NCBI RefSeq assembly: GCF_039531165.1
Contig: NZ_BAAAPN010000034.1
Span: forward strand, 130,525 to 194,524
Source: Nostocoides_A vanveenii
Lineage (GTDB): Bacteria > Actinomycetota > Actinomycetes > Actinomycetales > Dermatophilaceae
DNA length: 64,000 nucleotides
Direction of reading: 5' to 3'
The notes under the pieces were generated by a model, which saw nothing but the letters and a program-made list of their open reading frames with translations, ran no database searches and was not told where the DNA came from. How positions within the stretch are numbered: position 1 is the stretch's first letter; the number at the start of each line of letters is the position of its first letter. The translations under genes were made by a program, and so were the position numbers. Shown here piece by piece: positions 16,738 to 25,320 of this stretch.

Positions 16738-17151
16738 CGGACGGGGCCCGTCGCGCGGGTCGACCAGTGCGCGGGTGAAGAACTCGGGCAGCGGCCGGGA
16801 GGTCGCGGTGGCCGTGTCGACGTTGACGTAGACAAGGTCGACTGTCGCCACGGCGTCGCCGGCACGTGAAATCTCCACGGCCAGAACGAAACTCGACCTG
16901 CCGACCCGAGTGCAGCGCACGTCGGCGTCCAGGACGTCATCGAAGCGGGCCGGTGATTTGAAGTGGATGGTTGCCGTCACCACCGAGACATCCAGACCAT
17001 CGGCGACCAAGGCGTCATACGTGAAACCCAGGGAGCGCAACCATTCGGTCATCGCCACATCGGCGACTTCGAGATAGCGGGCATTGAAGAGAAAGCCCTG
17101 GGCGTCGGTCTCGTGATACCTCACCCGGTGTGTGTAGACGGCGGCCATCAC
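16735..17151 (-). CDS. Acyl-CoA thioesterase (hot-dog fold, 4HBT)
   Basis: A 138-residue single-domain hot-dog protein. YHETDAQGFLFNARYLEVAD carries the catalytic Asp of 4-hydroxybenzoyl-CoA-type thioesterases, followed by VTATIHFKSPARFDDVL and VDLVYVNVD strands. It should hydrolyse acyl-CoA; chain length is unknown. GTG 17151 overlaps the ankyrin gene stop (GTGA), ATG 17148 is an equally possible start. It is the second gene of a two-gene unit. Confidence 0.87.
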   Translation of the reverse strand: MMAAVYTHRVRYHETDAQGFLFNARYLEVADVAMTEWLRSLGFTYDALVADGLDVSVVTATIHFKSPARFDDVLDADVRCTRVGRSSFVLAVEISRAGDAVATVDLVYVNVDTATATSRPLPEFFTRALVDPRDGPRP

Positions 17152-17543
17152 CCGGCTCCGCGCGCGAGCAATTCGGCCCGCCCGAAGATCGCCGCAGTCT
17201 CCCGGGCGCTCGGTGTGCCGGCGTCGAGATCGGCACCCGCCGCGACCAGTGCGCGGACGATCTCGTTCTCGCCCTTGAAGATCGCGCCGGCAATGATCGA
17301 CTGGCCCCGCGCATTCAGCGCGTTCAGATTTGCTCCCCGGTCGATGAGAGTGCGCACCAGGCCAGCGTGGCCGTGATACGCGGCGAGCATCAGTGCGGTA
17401 TCGCCGTTGGGGCCGGTGACGTCGACCGGCAGGCCGTGATCGAGGAACTCGACCAGCTCGTCGGTGCGTCCCTCTCGGGCGAGGTCGAGAGCGATCTCGA
17501 CGATCCGCGCCTGCTGGTCGGCGTCGAGGTGCTCACGAGTCAC
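17148..17543 (-). CDS. Ankyrin-repeat protein
   Basis: A 131-residue protein built of ankyrin repeats: GDTALMLAAYHGHAGLVRTL, then NALNARGQSIIAGAIFKGEN and VRALVAAGADLDAG. No catalytic motif, signal or membrane segment is seen, so it is a cytoplasmic protein-binding module. In actinobacteria such short ankyrin proteins often lie next to catalase genes, and katA is two genes away here; whether they interact is unknown. GTG 17543 has TAGGCT six bases upstream. Confidence 0.85.
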   Translation of the reverse strand: MTREHLDADQQARIVEIALDLAREGRTDELVEFLDHGLPVDVTGPNGDTALMLAAYHGHAGLVRTLIDRGANLNALNARGQSIIAGAIFKGENEIVRALVAAGADLDAGTPSARETAAIFGRAELLARGAG

Positions 17544-17549
17544 CGATCC

Positions 17550-17555
17550 AGCCTA
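17550..17555 (-). promoter_or_regulatory. -10 box of the ankyrin-thioesterase unit
   Basis: TAGGCT lies six bases before GTG 17543, back to back with the -10 box of the divergent peptidase gene. Confidence 0.5.
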
Positions 17556-17570
17556 GCGACTGTGCCCGGC

Positions 17571-17576
17571 TAGACT
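17571..17576 (+). promoter_or_regulatory. -10 box of the M20 peptidase
   Basis: TAGACT lies six bases before ATG 17583; the two divergent starts are 39 bp apart, so the promoters overlap. Confidence 0.5.
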
Positions 17577-17582
17577 CAGCAG

Positions 17583-18758
17583 ATGTCCGAGCATGCGCCA
17601 GTCGACCCGGAACTGTTGTCGCACAACGCGATCCAACTCTTGAGCGAACTGGTGGCGATCGACTCCGTCAACCCGGGGCTGGCTCCAGGAGCACGGGGGG
17701 AAGCGGCCATCGTCGAGCATCTGCGGCTACGGCTCGCCCACCGTGGCTGGCGCACGCTCGTTGTCCCCGCGCTCGGCGTGCCCGACCGGCCATCGCTGCT
17801 CGCCTGGCCCGGCGGGATGTCGGCAGCCGCCCGCCCGGTGGTGCTGAACGGCCACCTGGACACGGTGGGGGTCGACGGCATGGTTGCGCCATTCGTGCCT
17901 CGCATCGAGGACACCCGCATGTACGGCCGGGGCACCTGCGACATGCTCGGTGGTGTCGCCGCCTTGGTCGTGGCCGCCGAGGCGGCCGGGGACGCCGGCG
18001 CCGAGGTCCTGCTGGCCCTCGTGGCCGACGAGGAGGATCGCAGCCTCGGCACCGAGGCCGTGCTGGACGCCTTGCCTCGCCTCGGGATTCACCCGTCCGT
18101 ATGCCTGGTCGGCGAACCGACGTGGCTGGGCCGGTGCCGCTCACTGCGCGGCTATGCCGTCGCCGACGTGACGATCACCGGCCGGGCCGCCCACACCTCT
18201 CTTGCGCACGAGGGCGTCAATGCCCTCACGCAGGCAGCAGCCTTGGTCGGCGCGATCGAAGGGCGGGCCCACGGCATACGGAAGCGGGGTGGGGAACTGC
18301 TCGTCAGCGTCATGCACTCCGGACGCGCACCCTTCACCGTTCCCGACGAGGCCCGCCTGACTGTCGAGCGCCGCACTGTCCCCGGCGAGGATCCCGGCGT
18401 GCTCCTCGACGACATCGACGCCGCCCTCCACGCCGTGCGTACTACGGCCGGGGAGGTGCGCGCCGAGATAGCCCTCACCATCAACCGCCCTGCCTGGGAA
18501 CTCGACGCCGAAGGCCCCGCGTCCGATTTCGCCGATTGCCTCGACGCTGCCCTGGACGCGGAAATCGGCTCGCCGGCAACCTCATTCGAGGCGCCATACT
18601 GGATGGAAGCCGCCCTGTGGCAAGCGGCCGGCATACCCTCTCTCGTGTGCGGGCCGGCTGGCGGCGGGCTGCATGCAGTCGATGAGTGGGTCGACCTCGA
18701 CCACGTGCGCGCGTATGCCGTGGCCCTGGCCCGCGTCCTCAGAGCCGCTGCCGCGTGA
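17583..18758 (+). CDS. M20-family metallopeptidase/deacylase (ArgE/DapE type)
   Basis: A 391-residue zinc hydrolase. VLNGHLDTVGVDG (metal His and catalytic Asp), MYGRGTCDMLGG (bridging Asp), VADEEDRSLGTE (catalytic Glu and metal Glu) and the C-terminal GGGLHAVDEWV (metal His) are all present, and the dimerisation lid carries ITGRAAHTSLAHEGVNA. So the active site looks complete. Acetylornithine deacetylase, succinyl-diaminopimelate desuccinylase or a general peptidase are all possible; no amino-acid pathway gene lies nearby to choose among them. Confidence 0.87.
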   Translation: MSEHAPVDPELLSHNAIQLLSELVAIDSVNPGLAPGARGEAAIVEHLRLRLAHRGWRTLVVPALGVPDRPSLLAWPGGMSAAARPVVLNGHLDTVGVDGMVAPFVPRIEDTRMYGRGTCDMLGGVAALVVAAEAAGDAGAEVLLALVADEEDRSLGTEAVLDALPRLGIHPSVCLVGEPTWLGRCRSLRGYAVADVTITGRAAHTSLAHEGVNALTQAAALVGAIEGRAHGIRKRGGELLVSVMHSGRAPFTVPDEARLTVERRTVPGEDPGVLLDDIDAALHAVRTTAGEVRAEIALTINRPAWELDAEGPASDFADCLDAALDAEIGSPATSFEAPYWMEAALWQAAGIPSLVCGPAGGGLHAVDEWVDLDHVRAYAVALARVLRAAAA

Positions 18759-18764
18759 GGGCTC

Positions 18765-20546
18765 TCACACGCCGCCGGTCTGCACCCGCCACAGCGCGGC
18801 ATACTGGCCGTCCTGTGCGAGCAGCTCATCGTGCGTGCCCGCCTCGATGATGCGGCCGCGGTCCATCACCCAAATCCGATCGGCGTGTCGCACCGTCGAA
18901 AGCCGATGTGCCACAACGAGAGTCGTGCATTCGGAGGTCGCCTCGCGCAGGGAGCGCTGGATTGCCGCCTCGGTCTCGTTGTCTACAGCACTGGTCGCCT
19001 CGTCGAGCACCAGAACCGCCGGCGCGCGCAGGAAGGCGCGGGCCAGGGCCAGCCGCTGACGCTGACCGCCGGAGAGCGTGACCCCGCGTTCGCCCACGGT
19101 AGCGTCGAAGCCGTCCGGCAACTCCTCGATGAACTCCCGTGCGGTCGCGGCCTCGGCGGCAGCGACGATCTCGGCGCGGGTGGCCCCGGGCGCGCCATAC
19201 GCGATGTTGTCGGCGATCGTCCCGGCGAACATGAAGACGTCCTGCGCGACATAGCCGATCGAGCCGCGCAGCGAGTCCCAGTCGAGACTGCGCAGGTCCT
19301 GGTCGTCATAGAGGACGCTGCCCGCCCGCGGATCATCGAAGCGCAGCACCAAGCGCAGCAATGTCGATTTGCCCGAGCCGGTGGCGCCGACGATGGCGTG
19401 CGTCTCGCCACTGGGGACCAGGAGGTCGATCCCGTGGAGCACATCGGGCCCATCGGCATAGCCGGCGCGGACGTCGCGCAACTCGATGCGTCCGGTGACC
19501 GGGCGCCGCAGCGAAGCGTGCCCCGCAGAGACGGCGATCGGGACCGCGAGCAGGTCCTGGATGCGCGCCGTCGATGCCCGTCCGCGTTGATAGAGGTCGA
19601 GGACCTGGGCGACATCGGTCAACGGCCACAGCAGCCGCTGGGTCATGAAGACCAGCACCGAGTAGAGGCCCACCTCGAGTTGCCCGTCGAGGGTCTGCCA
19701 GCCACCCAGCAGCAGTGTGCAGGTGAAGCCCGCGAGGATCGCCATACGCACTAACGGGACAAAGGCTGCCGACGTGCGGATCGCCTGCACATTGGCCTGC
19801 TGGTATGCCGTTGACGCCGCGTCGATGCGTCGTCGCTCGCGCTCCTCCGCCGTGAAGGCCTTGATGGTCGCGATGCCCGCGAGATTGGCGCTGAGCGCGC
19901 CGGAGAGGTCGGCAACCTTCTCGCGCACCACGGCATACAGGGGTTCGAGGCGTCGCTGGAAGAGCAGCGACCCGGCGATGATGACCGGGATCGGGAGGAA
20001 AGCCAGGACCAGCAGCTTGACCGACGCGATCGCGAAGATCGCTCCGACGAGGATGACGTTGAGGAATGTCTGCAGGATGGCCGGGGCGCCAACGTCGAGG
20101 AAACGTTCGAGCTGGTTGACGTCGTCGTTGAGGGTCGCCAGGGTGGCGCCGGCCGGGCGGGCTTCGTGCCAACCGAGATCAAGATGCTGGACGTGGTCGT
20201 AGGCCTCGACGCGCAGATCGTGCTCAATGCCCTGCGACAGACCGCGCCACAGGACGGCGGCGACATATTGGGACGCCGACTCGATCACCCACACCAGGAC
20301 GTTGAAGACGGCGATCCAGGCCAGCTGGCTGTAGCGCGACTCGACGCCCAGCATCCCGGCGACGAACGAGTCCTGGCCCCGGACAACGACGTCCACAGCG
20401 GCGCCGATGAGCAACTCGGGCATGACGTCCGCGACCTTGTTGATCGTGGACATGGTGACCGCGCCGACGAAGCGGCCGCGGTAGGCCCGGTAACGAAGCC
20501 AGAGCTCGGTGAGGGGCTTGCGGGGCTGCTGGGGTGCGCGCGTCAC
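18765..20546 (-). CDS. ABC exporter half-transporter (permease-ATPase fusion)
   Basis: A 593-residue protein: six-helix ABC membrane domain to about residue 320, then an ATPase with Walker A GATGSGKST, signature LSGGQRQRLALARAFL, Walker B VLVLDEATSAVD and the His-switch VVAHRLSTV. It should act as a homodimer, or with a partner encoded elsewhere, exporting lipid, drug or peptide. GTG 20546 has TAGGGT six bases upstream. It is convergent with the M20 gene with only six bases between the stops. Confidence 0.9.
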   Translation of the reverse strand: MTRAPQQPRKPLTELWLRYRAYRGRFVGAVTMSTINKVADVMPELLIGAAVDVVVRGQDSFVAGMLGVESRYSQLAWIAVFNVLVWVIESASQYVAAVLWRGLSQGIEHDLRVEAYDHVQHLDLGWHEARPAGATLATLNDDVNQLERFLDVGAPAILQTFLNVILVGAIFAIASVKLLVLAFLPIPVIIAGSLLFQRRLEPLYAVVREKVADLSGALSANLAGIATIKAFTAEERERRRIDAASTAYQQANVQAIRTSAAFVPLVRMAILAGFTCTLLLGGWQTLDGQLEVGLYSVLVFMTQRLLWPLTDVAQVLDLYQRGRASTARIQDLLAVPIAVSAGHASLRRPVTGRIELRDVRAGYADGPDVLHGIDLLVPSGETHAIVGATGSGKSTLLRLVLRFDDPRAGSVLYDDQDLRSLDWDSLRGSIGYVAQDVFMFAGTIADNIAYGAPGATRAEIVAAAEAATAREFIEELPDGFDATVGERGVTLSGGQRQRLALARAFLRAPAVLVLDEATSAVDNETEAAIQRSLREATSECTTLVVAHRLSTVRHADRIWVMDRGRIIEAGTHDELLAQDGQYAALWRVQTGGV

Positions 20547-20552
20547 TGCGTC

Positions 20553-20558
20553 ACCCTA
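20553..20558 (-). promoter_or_regulatory. -10 box of the ABC exporter
   Basis: TAGGGT lies six bases before GTG 20546, downstream of the tRNA terminator. Confidence 0.5.
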
Positions 20559-20591
20559 ATCAGGACGGCTCACGACGGGGTTCCTCGCGCC

Positions 20592-20627
20592 AAACGACCC
20601 CTGACTCGCGTGGGTCAGGGGCCGTTT
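20592..20627 (-). terminator. Terminator of the tRNA cluster
   Basis: AAACGACCCCTGAC (20592-20605) pairs with GTCAGGGGCCGTTT (20614-20627), one mismatch, eight-base loop. On the tRNA strand the stem ends in a short T run (CGTTT). Confidence 0.8.
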
Positions 20628-20634
20628 CGAATGG

Positions 20635-20706
20635 TGGGCGATACTGGGTTTGAACCAGTGACCTCTTCCGTGTCAAGGAAGCGCGCTACCGCTGCGCCAA
20701 TCGCCC
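20635..20706 (-). tRNA. tRNA-Val(GAC)
   Basis: Acceptor GGGCGAT/ATCGCCC, anticodon arm CTTCC-TTGACAC-GGAAG with anticodon GAC, T arm with GGTTCAAACC. Discriminator A and an encoded CCA follow (20632-20634). Confidence 0.95.
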
Positions 20707-20730
20707 GGGGTCTTGCAGGGTCCTACTGTG

Positions 20731-20801
20731 AGGTGGAGACGGGATTTGAACCCGTGTACACGGCTTTGCAGGCCGTTGCCTCGCCTCTCGGCCACTCCAC
20801 C
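20731..20801 (-). tRNA. tRNA-Cys(GCA)
   Basis: Acceptor GGTGGAG/CTCCACC, anticodon GCA within the loop CTGCAAA, T arm with GGGTTCAAATCCC, discriminator T as usual for tRNA-Cys. CCA is not encoded. Confidence 0.95.
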
Positions 20802-20812
20802 AACGGGGGCGG

Positions 20813-21937
20813 CTAACCCTCCGAGCGGATGACCGGCCTCGAACCGGCGACCTCAACCTTGGCAAGGTTGCGCTCTACCAACTGAGCTACATCCGCATGC
20901 GCCGGAACCGACATTCGCTTCGTTCTGGCGCGCACAGACATTAACCCATGCGAGCGGACATACCCAAATCGAGAGAGTTTCGACTCCTCGGCGTCCCCCT
21001 CGGGGAAGGGCGTCAGCGGCCGAACCGCGCGTTCCCGGCGCGCCTCGACCGCCTTGGCGACGGGCTGGACACGCAGCGTGGCCGCGTTGAAGGCGGCACC
21101 GATGAGGACCGAGATGGCGATCGCATAGAGCCAGATCAGCAGCACGATCGGGGTTGAAAGCGGGCCGTAGATCGACGTGCCGCCCAGCGACGCCGCGATA
21201 GTGCCTCGCACGAACCACGACGCCAGCGCCCACAACACCAGGGTCAGCACGGCGCCGGGCAGGTCGCGCACCCACGGCGTCTTCTTGGGCGTGGCGATGT
21301 GATAGAGCGTCGTCAGCGAGGCCACCACGAGCACCGTCACCACCGGCCAGTAGAGGCCGACGAGTAGCTCCAGGCTCGGCGGCAACAGCCGGCCCACCAG
21401 CGTCGGGCCGATCAAGACCAGCGGGATCATCACGACCCCGACGAGCAGGGTGACGATGTAGAGCGTGAAGCTCAGCGCGCGGGTGCGCACGATCCCCCGC
21501 ACGCCGGACTGGCCATACATGATCGTGATGGTGTCGACGAAGACGTTCAGCGCGCGCGAGCCGGACCACAGCGAGAGCACGAAGCCCAACGAGATCAGGT
21601 CGGCGCGTCCCCCGGAGAAGACGTCGGTCACCGTCGGCAGCAGCAGGTCCTGAATGATCTCCGGCGTCAGGAAGCGGCCGGCATACTCCGAGATCTGCGA
21701 AGTGAAGCTCTCGATCGTCACCTCGCCCAGCCACTGCCCGAGGTAGCCGACCCCACCGAAGAGGCCGAGGATCAAGGGCGGGAAGGACAACAACGCAAAG
21801 AATCCGGCCTCGGAGGCGAGACCGGTGACGCGATAGCGCAAACAGATCCGGACGGTTTCGGCAACCAGCCGGGCGAGCCACAGACCCCCCGGGATCCGCG
21901 CGAGCGCACCCTTCAGCGCACCCTTCGCCTCCACCAT
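20813..21937 (-). CDS. YihY/BrkB family membrane protein (3' end overlaps tRNA-Gly)
   Basis: A protein of up to 374 residues with the YihY layout: AGFFALLSFPPLILGLFGGVGYL near the N-terminus, then several membrane helices and GPLSTPIVLLIWLYAIAISV. It was once called RNase BN, but the family acts as a membrane protein of unknown transport role. The frame has no stop before tRNA-Gly and reads through it to TAA 20813, so the last 50 or so residues are probably not real; a TAA one frame over at 20941-20943 would end it naturally if a base has been gained or lost. ATG 21937 has TATCTT six bases upstream. Confidence 0.8.
   Translation of the reverse strand: MVEAKGALKGALARIPGGLWLARLVAETVRICLRYRVTGLASEAGFFALLSFPPLILGLFGGVGYLGQWLGEVTIESFTSQISEYAGRFLTPEIIQDLLLPTVTDVFSGGRADLISLGFVLSLWSGSRALNVFVDTITIMYGQSGVRGIVRTRALSFTLYIVTLLVGVVMIPLVLIGPTLVGRLLPPSLELLVGLYWPVVTVLVVASLTTLYHIATPKKTPWVRDLPGAVLTLVLWALASWFVRGTIAASLGGTSIYGPLSTPIVLLIWLYAIAISVLIGAAFNAATLRVQPVAKAVEARRERAVRPLTPFPEGDAEESKLSRFGYVRSHGLMSVRARTKRMSVPAHADVAQLVERNLAKVEVAGSRPVIRSEG
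20824..20896 (-). tRNA. tRNA-Gly(GCC)
   Basis: Acceptor GCGGATG/CATCCGC, anticodon arm CAACC-TTGCCAA-GGTTG with anticodon GCC, T arm GGTTCGAGGCC. Discriminator T, no encoded CCA. First gene of the Gly-Cys-Val cluster. Confidence 0.95.
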
Positions 21938-21943
21938 TCGACC

Positions 21944-21949
21944 AAGATA
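21944..21949 (-). promoter_or_regulatory. -10 box of the YihY gene
   Basis: TATCTT lies six bases before ATG 21937, favouring that start over GTG 21982. Confidence 0.45.
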
Positions 21950-22006
21950 ACTGTGGCGCAAGGGAAAGTTGTGACTCGACACGGTGGCCGGGCGATAACG
22001 GAACGC

Positions 22007-22534
22007 TTACGACGTCGACGTCGCAGCAGTCGGCCAGGCGTTGTGGTCACAGGCGATCCGGTCGAAGTCGGCGCGCGACCAGCGCTCCCCCTCCCGCACG
22101 ATCACCACATCGGCCGTCACGTTCGCGTAGTCCTGGGCGCTGACCTGCACGGGCGTCGCACCCATGTCCTCGGTGCCCGACCCGGCACCGATGTCGAGGC
22201 CGGTTTGCGCCGTCGGCTCGAATCCCCCTCGGGCGGTCCAGTCCGGCGCGGGTTGAGTCAGTGAGACCGTGAAGGGCTCGGAATGTGTTGTGGCCGAGGC
22301 CAAGTCGAGTAGGACCGGATTTTGGACGGTCGCATCCGCAGTGCGTCTGTCGATCAGGCCCATCACCTGGACCTGGTCGTACGCCGCGCCGCACGGCGCG
22401 ACGATCACTACCGGGTTGCCGGCGGCATCGGCGCTCAGCCCCACTATCCCGACGATCTTCGTCGTGACGACGTTGCCACATCCCGCCAGTGCGAGAGCGG
22501 TGGCCGAGGCCAGGATCCATGCACGTCTTGCCAT
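22007..22534 (-). CDS. Putative lipoprotein of unknown function
   Basis: A 175-residue protein starting MARRAWILASATALALAGC, a clear lipoprotein signal with lipobox LAGC. The mature part has a short Gly/Ala-rich region, VIVAPCGAAYDQVQVMGL with one Cys, and a C-terminal region ending with EGERWSRADFDRIACDHNAW with a second Cys; these two could form a disulfide. I recognise no domain. It stands alone between the YihY and AidB-like genes, both with their own promoters. Confidence 0.7.
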   Translation of the reverse strand: MARRAWILASATALALAGCGNVVTTKIVGIVGLSADAAGNPVVIVAPCGAAYDQVQVMGLIDRRTADATVQNPVLLDLASATTHSEPFTVSLTQPAPDWTARGGFEPTAQTGLDIGAGSGTEDMGATPVQVSAQDYANVTADVVIVREGERWSRADFDRIACDHNAWPTAATSTS

Positions 22535-22599
22535 GCCTGAAGTGTCCCGAGCGAGGCAGGTCACCCGCGTGAGCAGGACTACTCACCTCAGGCGCGGCC

Positions 22600-22605
22600 T
22601 ATCCT
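22600..22605 (+). promoter_or_regulatory. -10 box of the aidB-like gene
   Basis: TATCCT lies six bases before ATG 22612. Confidence 0.5.
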
Positions 22606-22611
22606 GCGCGC

Positions 22612-24252
22612 ATGGCGACGCACGAGGTCCGCAATCAACCCCCGCCGTATGCCGGCGTCGACCTCTTCGCGTCCGATCCCACCCTTCGTGATGCCCTGAC
22701 CCGTTGGGGCGCACCCGATCCCGACGCCCGCCACCTTGGGGAACTGGCCGGCACGGCAGCGGCAGCCGCGTGGGCGGACGAGGCGGATCAGTTCCCGCCG
22801 CGCCTGCGCACTCACGACCCTCGAGGCAATCGCCTCGATGAGGTCGTCTACCACCCGAGCTATCACGCACTGATGACCGTCGCCGTCGAACACGGCTTGA
22901 CCGCCGGGCCCTGGCTTCCGGGTGCCCGTCCCGGTGCGCACTTAGCCCGGGCCGCCGGCTTCTACCTCTGGAGCCAGGTCGAGAACGGGCACCTGTGCCC
23001 GATCTCGATGTCGTATGCCGCGGGGCCGGTGCTCGCGGCGACCCCCGGGGCGGCCACGGAGTGGCTGCCCAAGGTCGCTTCCCGCAGCTACGAGCCGGCG
23101 CTGGTGCCGATCGAGCAGAAGCGGGGCGCCATCGTCGGGATGGGCATGACGGAGAAGCAGGGCGGTTCCGACGTCCGGGCCAACAGCACGACGGCAACTC
23201 CGGATCCGCGAGGGCCGCTGGGCGCGGGCAGTTATCGCCTGCGTGGCCACAAGTGGTTCTGCAGCGCGCCGATGAGCGACGCCTTCCTCGTCCTGGCCCA
23301 GGCGCCGGCCGGTCTCAGTTGCTTCCTCCTCCCCCGCGCCCTGCCCGACGGCACGCGCAATTCGTTTGCGCTGCAACGCCTGAAGGACAAACTGGGCAAT
23401 CGCTCGAATGCGTCGTCGGAGGTCGAGTTCGATGACTCCTGGGCGACCCTGCTGGGGGTCGAGGGGCGCGGCATACGGACGATCATCGACATGGTCGCCG
23501 GCACCCGACTCGACTGCATCCTCGGGTCGAGCGCGACGATGCGGCAGGCGCTCGTGCGGGCCACGCACCATACGGCCCACCGGATGACCTTCGGCCGGCC
23601 GCTGATCGATCAGCCGCTGATGCGCAATGTGCTGGCCGATCTGGCACTGGAGTCCGAGGCGGCCACGCTGCTCGCGATGCGGCTGGCGCACGCCGTCGAC
23701 GAGGGCGACAGCGACTTCGCGCGGCTCGGCGTGGCACTGGGAAAATTCTGGGTGTGCAAGCGGACCTCGCCGATGGTGGCCGAGGCCCTGGAGTGCCTGG
23801 GCGGTCTTGGCTATGTCGAGGAGAACGGTCTGGCACGCCTCTATCGCGAGGCCCCGCTGAACTCGATTTGGGAGGGATCGGGCAATGTCAACGCGCTCGA
23901 CGTGCTGCGCGCGATGACCCGCGAGCCGGCCAGCGTCGCGGCGCTGGCCAAGGAGGCCGGCGCCGCCCGCGGCGTCGATGCGCGATTGGATCGGGCCATC
24001 GACGCCATTGAGGAGATCGGCGCCCGCGCCGGGCACGAGCACGCACCGATCGAGGCCCGCCGGACCGTGGAGCGGCTGGCGATCACTCTGCAGGCAGCGC
24101 TGCTCGCCCGGTATGCCGAGCCGGCGATCGCCGAGGCATTTCTCGCCTCACGCGTGGCCGGTGACCACGGCGCGACTTTCGGCACGCTCTCGCCGGCTGC
24201 TGTCACGGCAGCTGCCGGCCCGCTTCTGGAGCGTGCTAGCAGCTCAGGGTGA
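22612..24252 (+). CDS. aidB: AidB-like acyl-CoA dehydrogenase
   Basis: A 546-residue flavoprotein, the length of E. coli AidB (541) and longer than ordinary acyl-CoA dehydrogenases. AidB-type blocks are GHLCPISMSYAAGPVL, GMGMTEKQGGSDVRANST, RLRGHKWFCSAPMSD, KLGNRSNASSEVEF and APLNSIWEGSGNVNALDVL. AidB binds FAD and DNA, has weak isovaleryl-CoA dehydrogenase activity, and belongs to the alkylation response in E. coli. Here tag and ogt lie 8-9 kb away, which fits an alkylation role, but no Ada-type regulator is seen. The start is supported by a leaderless -10 box. Confidence 0.9.
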   Translation: MATHEVRNQPPPYAGVDLFASDPTLRDALTRWGAPDPDARHLGELAGTAAAAAWADEADQFPPRLRTHDPRGNRLDEVVYHPSYHALMTVAVEHGLTAGPWLPGARPGAHLARAAGFYLWSQVENGHLCPISMSYAAGPVLAATPGAATEWLPKVASRSYEPALVPIEQKRGAIVGMGMTEKQGGSDVRANSTTATPDPRGPLGAGSYRLRGHKWFCSAPMSDAFLVLAQAPAGLSCFLLPRALPDGTRNSFALQRLKDKLGNRSNASSEVEFDDSWATLLGVEGRGIRTIIDMVAGTRLDCILGSSATMRQALVRATHHTAHRMTFGRPLIDQPLMRNVLADLALESEAATLLAMRLAHAVDEGDSDFARLGVALGKFWVCKRTSPMVAEALECLGGLGYVEENGLARLYREAPLNSIWEGSGNVNALDVLRAMTREPASVAALAKEAGAARGVDARLDRAIDAIEEIGARAGHEHAPIEARRTVERLAITLQAALLARYAEPAIAEAFLASRVAGDHGATFGTLSPAAVTAAAGPLLERASSSG

Positions 24253-24261
24253 AGTGGAGGG

Positions 24262-25272
24262 TTAGCTTTCGGCGAGCCGGGCCTGCTGCTCGGCGACGTC
24301 GAAGCCGGCGGCCGGCCACTGCGGGTCGATGTCCTGCAGTGCCGCGAGGAGGAGATTCATGACGGCCAACCGGGCATACCACTTCTTGTCGGCGGGAACG
24401 ACATACCAGGGCGCCTCATCGGTGGAGCACTTCTCCAAGGCGGCCTGATAGGCCTCCATATAGGCGTCCCACGACTGACGCTCATCGATGTCGCCCGGGT
24501 TGAACTTCCAATACTTCTCCGGGTTGGCGAGCCGCTCGGCCAGCCGGGCCTTCTGCTCCTCCTTGGAGATGTGCAGCATGACCTTGACGATCGTGGTGCC
24601 GGAGGCGGCAACGCTCTTTTCGAAGGCGTTGATCTGGGCATACCGGCGCGACCACTGCTGCCGCGGCACCAGATTGTGCACCCGGACGATCAGCACGTCC
24701 TCGTACTGTGAGCGGTCGAAGACGCCGATCTTGCCGTAGCCCGGCAGGGCGTTGCGGATCCGCCATAGGAAGGGGTGGGCACGCTCTTCTGCGGTCGGCG
24801 CCTTGAACGACGTCAGTTCGATGCCCTGCGGGTCGGCGGCCCCGACGACGTGCCGCATGATGCCGCCCTTGCCCGAGGTGTCCATGCCCTGAACCACGAG
24901 CAGGATGGAGCGCTTCCCGCCGGCCTTGGAATCGGCATACAGGCGTTCCTGCAGGTCACTAACTTGCTCCGCGAGCGGGGCGAGGAGCATGGCACCCGCC
25001 GCCTTGTCCCCCGCGAACGCCGGGGTCGAGGCCGGGTCGACATCGGCGAGGGCGAATCCGGGACCCACCCGCAGTGCGCCGACGAAGGCGGCGGGCGTCG
25101 GGCTCTTGGCGGCCTCCTCGGCGACCTTGGCCGCAGCTTTGGCCTCTTGCTTGGCCAGCTCCTTGGCGATGATCTCCAGTTCTTTGGCGTCCTTGGAGTT
25201 CTTCTTCGCCTTGCCCTTGGCTGCCTTGGTGGCCTTGGCCGATGACTTCTTCGTCTTCTCCGACTTACCCAT
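24262..25272 (-). CDS. Polyphosphate kinase 2 family protein with Lys/Ala-rich tail
   Basis: A 336-residue PPK2 protein. Residues 1-60 are a Lys/Ala-rich segment (repeats such as KKSSAKATKAAKGKAKK, then alternating Ala/Glu/Lys of coiled-coil type). The catalytic domain follows: VVQGMDTSGKGGIMRHVVG (Walker A), VFDRSQYEDVLIVRV, ISKEEQKARLAERLANPEKYWKF (lid; given in part) and WYVVPADKKWYARL. PPK2 enzymes move phosphate between polyphosphate and nucleotides. ATG 25281 gives three more residues. It is divergent from the RibD-like gene with 48 bp between starts. Confidence 0.9.
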   Translation of the reverse strand: MGKSEKTKKSSAKATKAAKGKAKKNSKDAKELEIIAKELAKQEAKAAAKVAEEAAKSPTPAAFVGALRVGPGFALADVDPASTPAFAGDKAAGAMLLAPLAEQVSDLQERLYADSKAGGKRSILLVVQGMDTSGKGGIMRHVVGAADPQGIELTSFKAPTAEERAHPFLWRIRNALPGYGKIGVFDRSQYEDVLIVRVHNLVPRQQWSRRYAQINAFEKSVAASGTTIVKVMLHISKEEQKARLAERLANPEKYWKFNPGDIDERQSWDAYMEAYQAALEKCSTDEAPWYVVPADKKWYARLAVMNLLLAALQDIDPQWPAAGFDVAEQQARLAES

Positions 25273-25320
25273 GCCACGCATAATGGCAGGCCCTGCGACG
25301 CGGTGCGCCAGACTGGGCCG

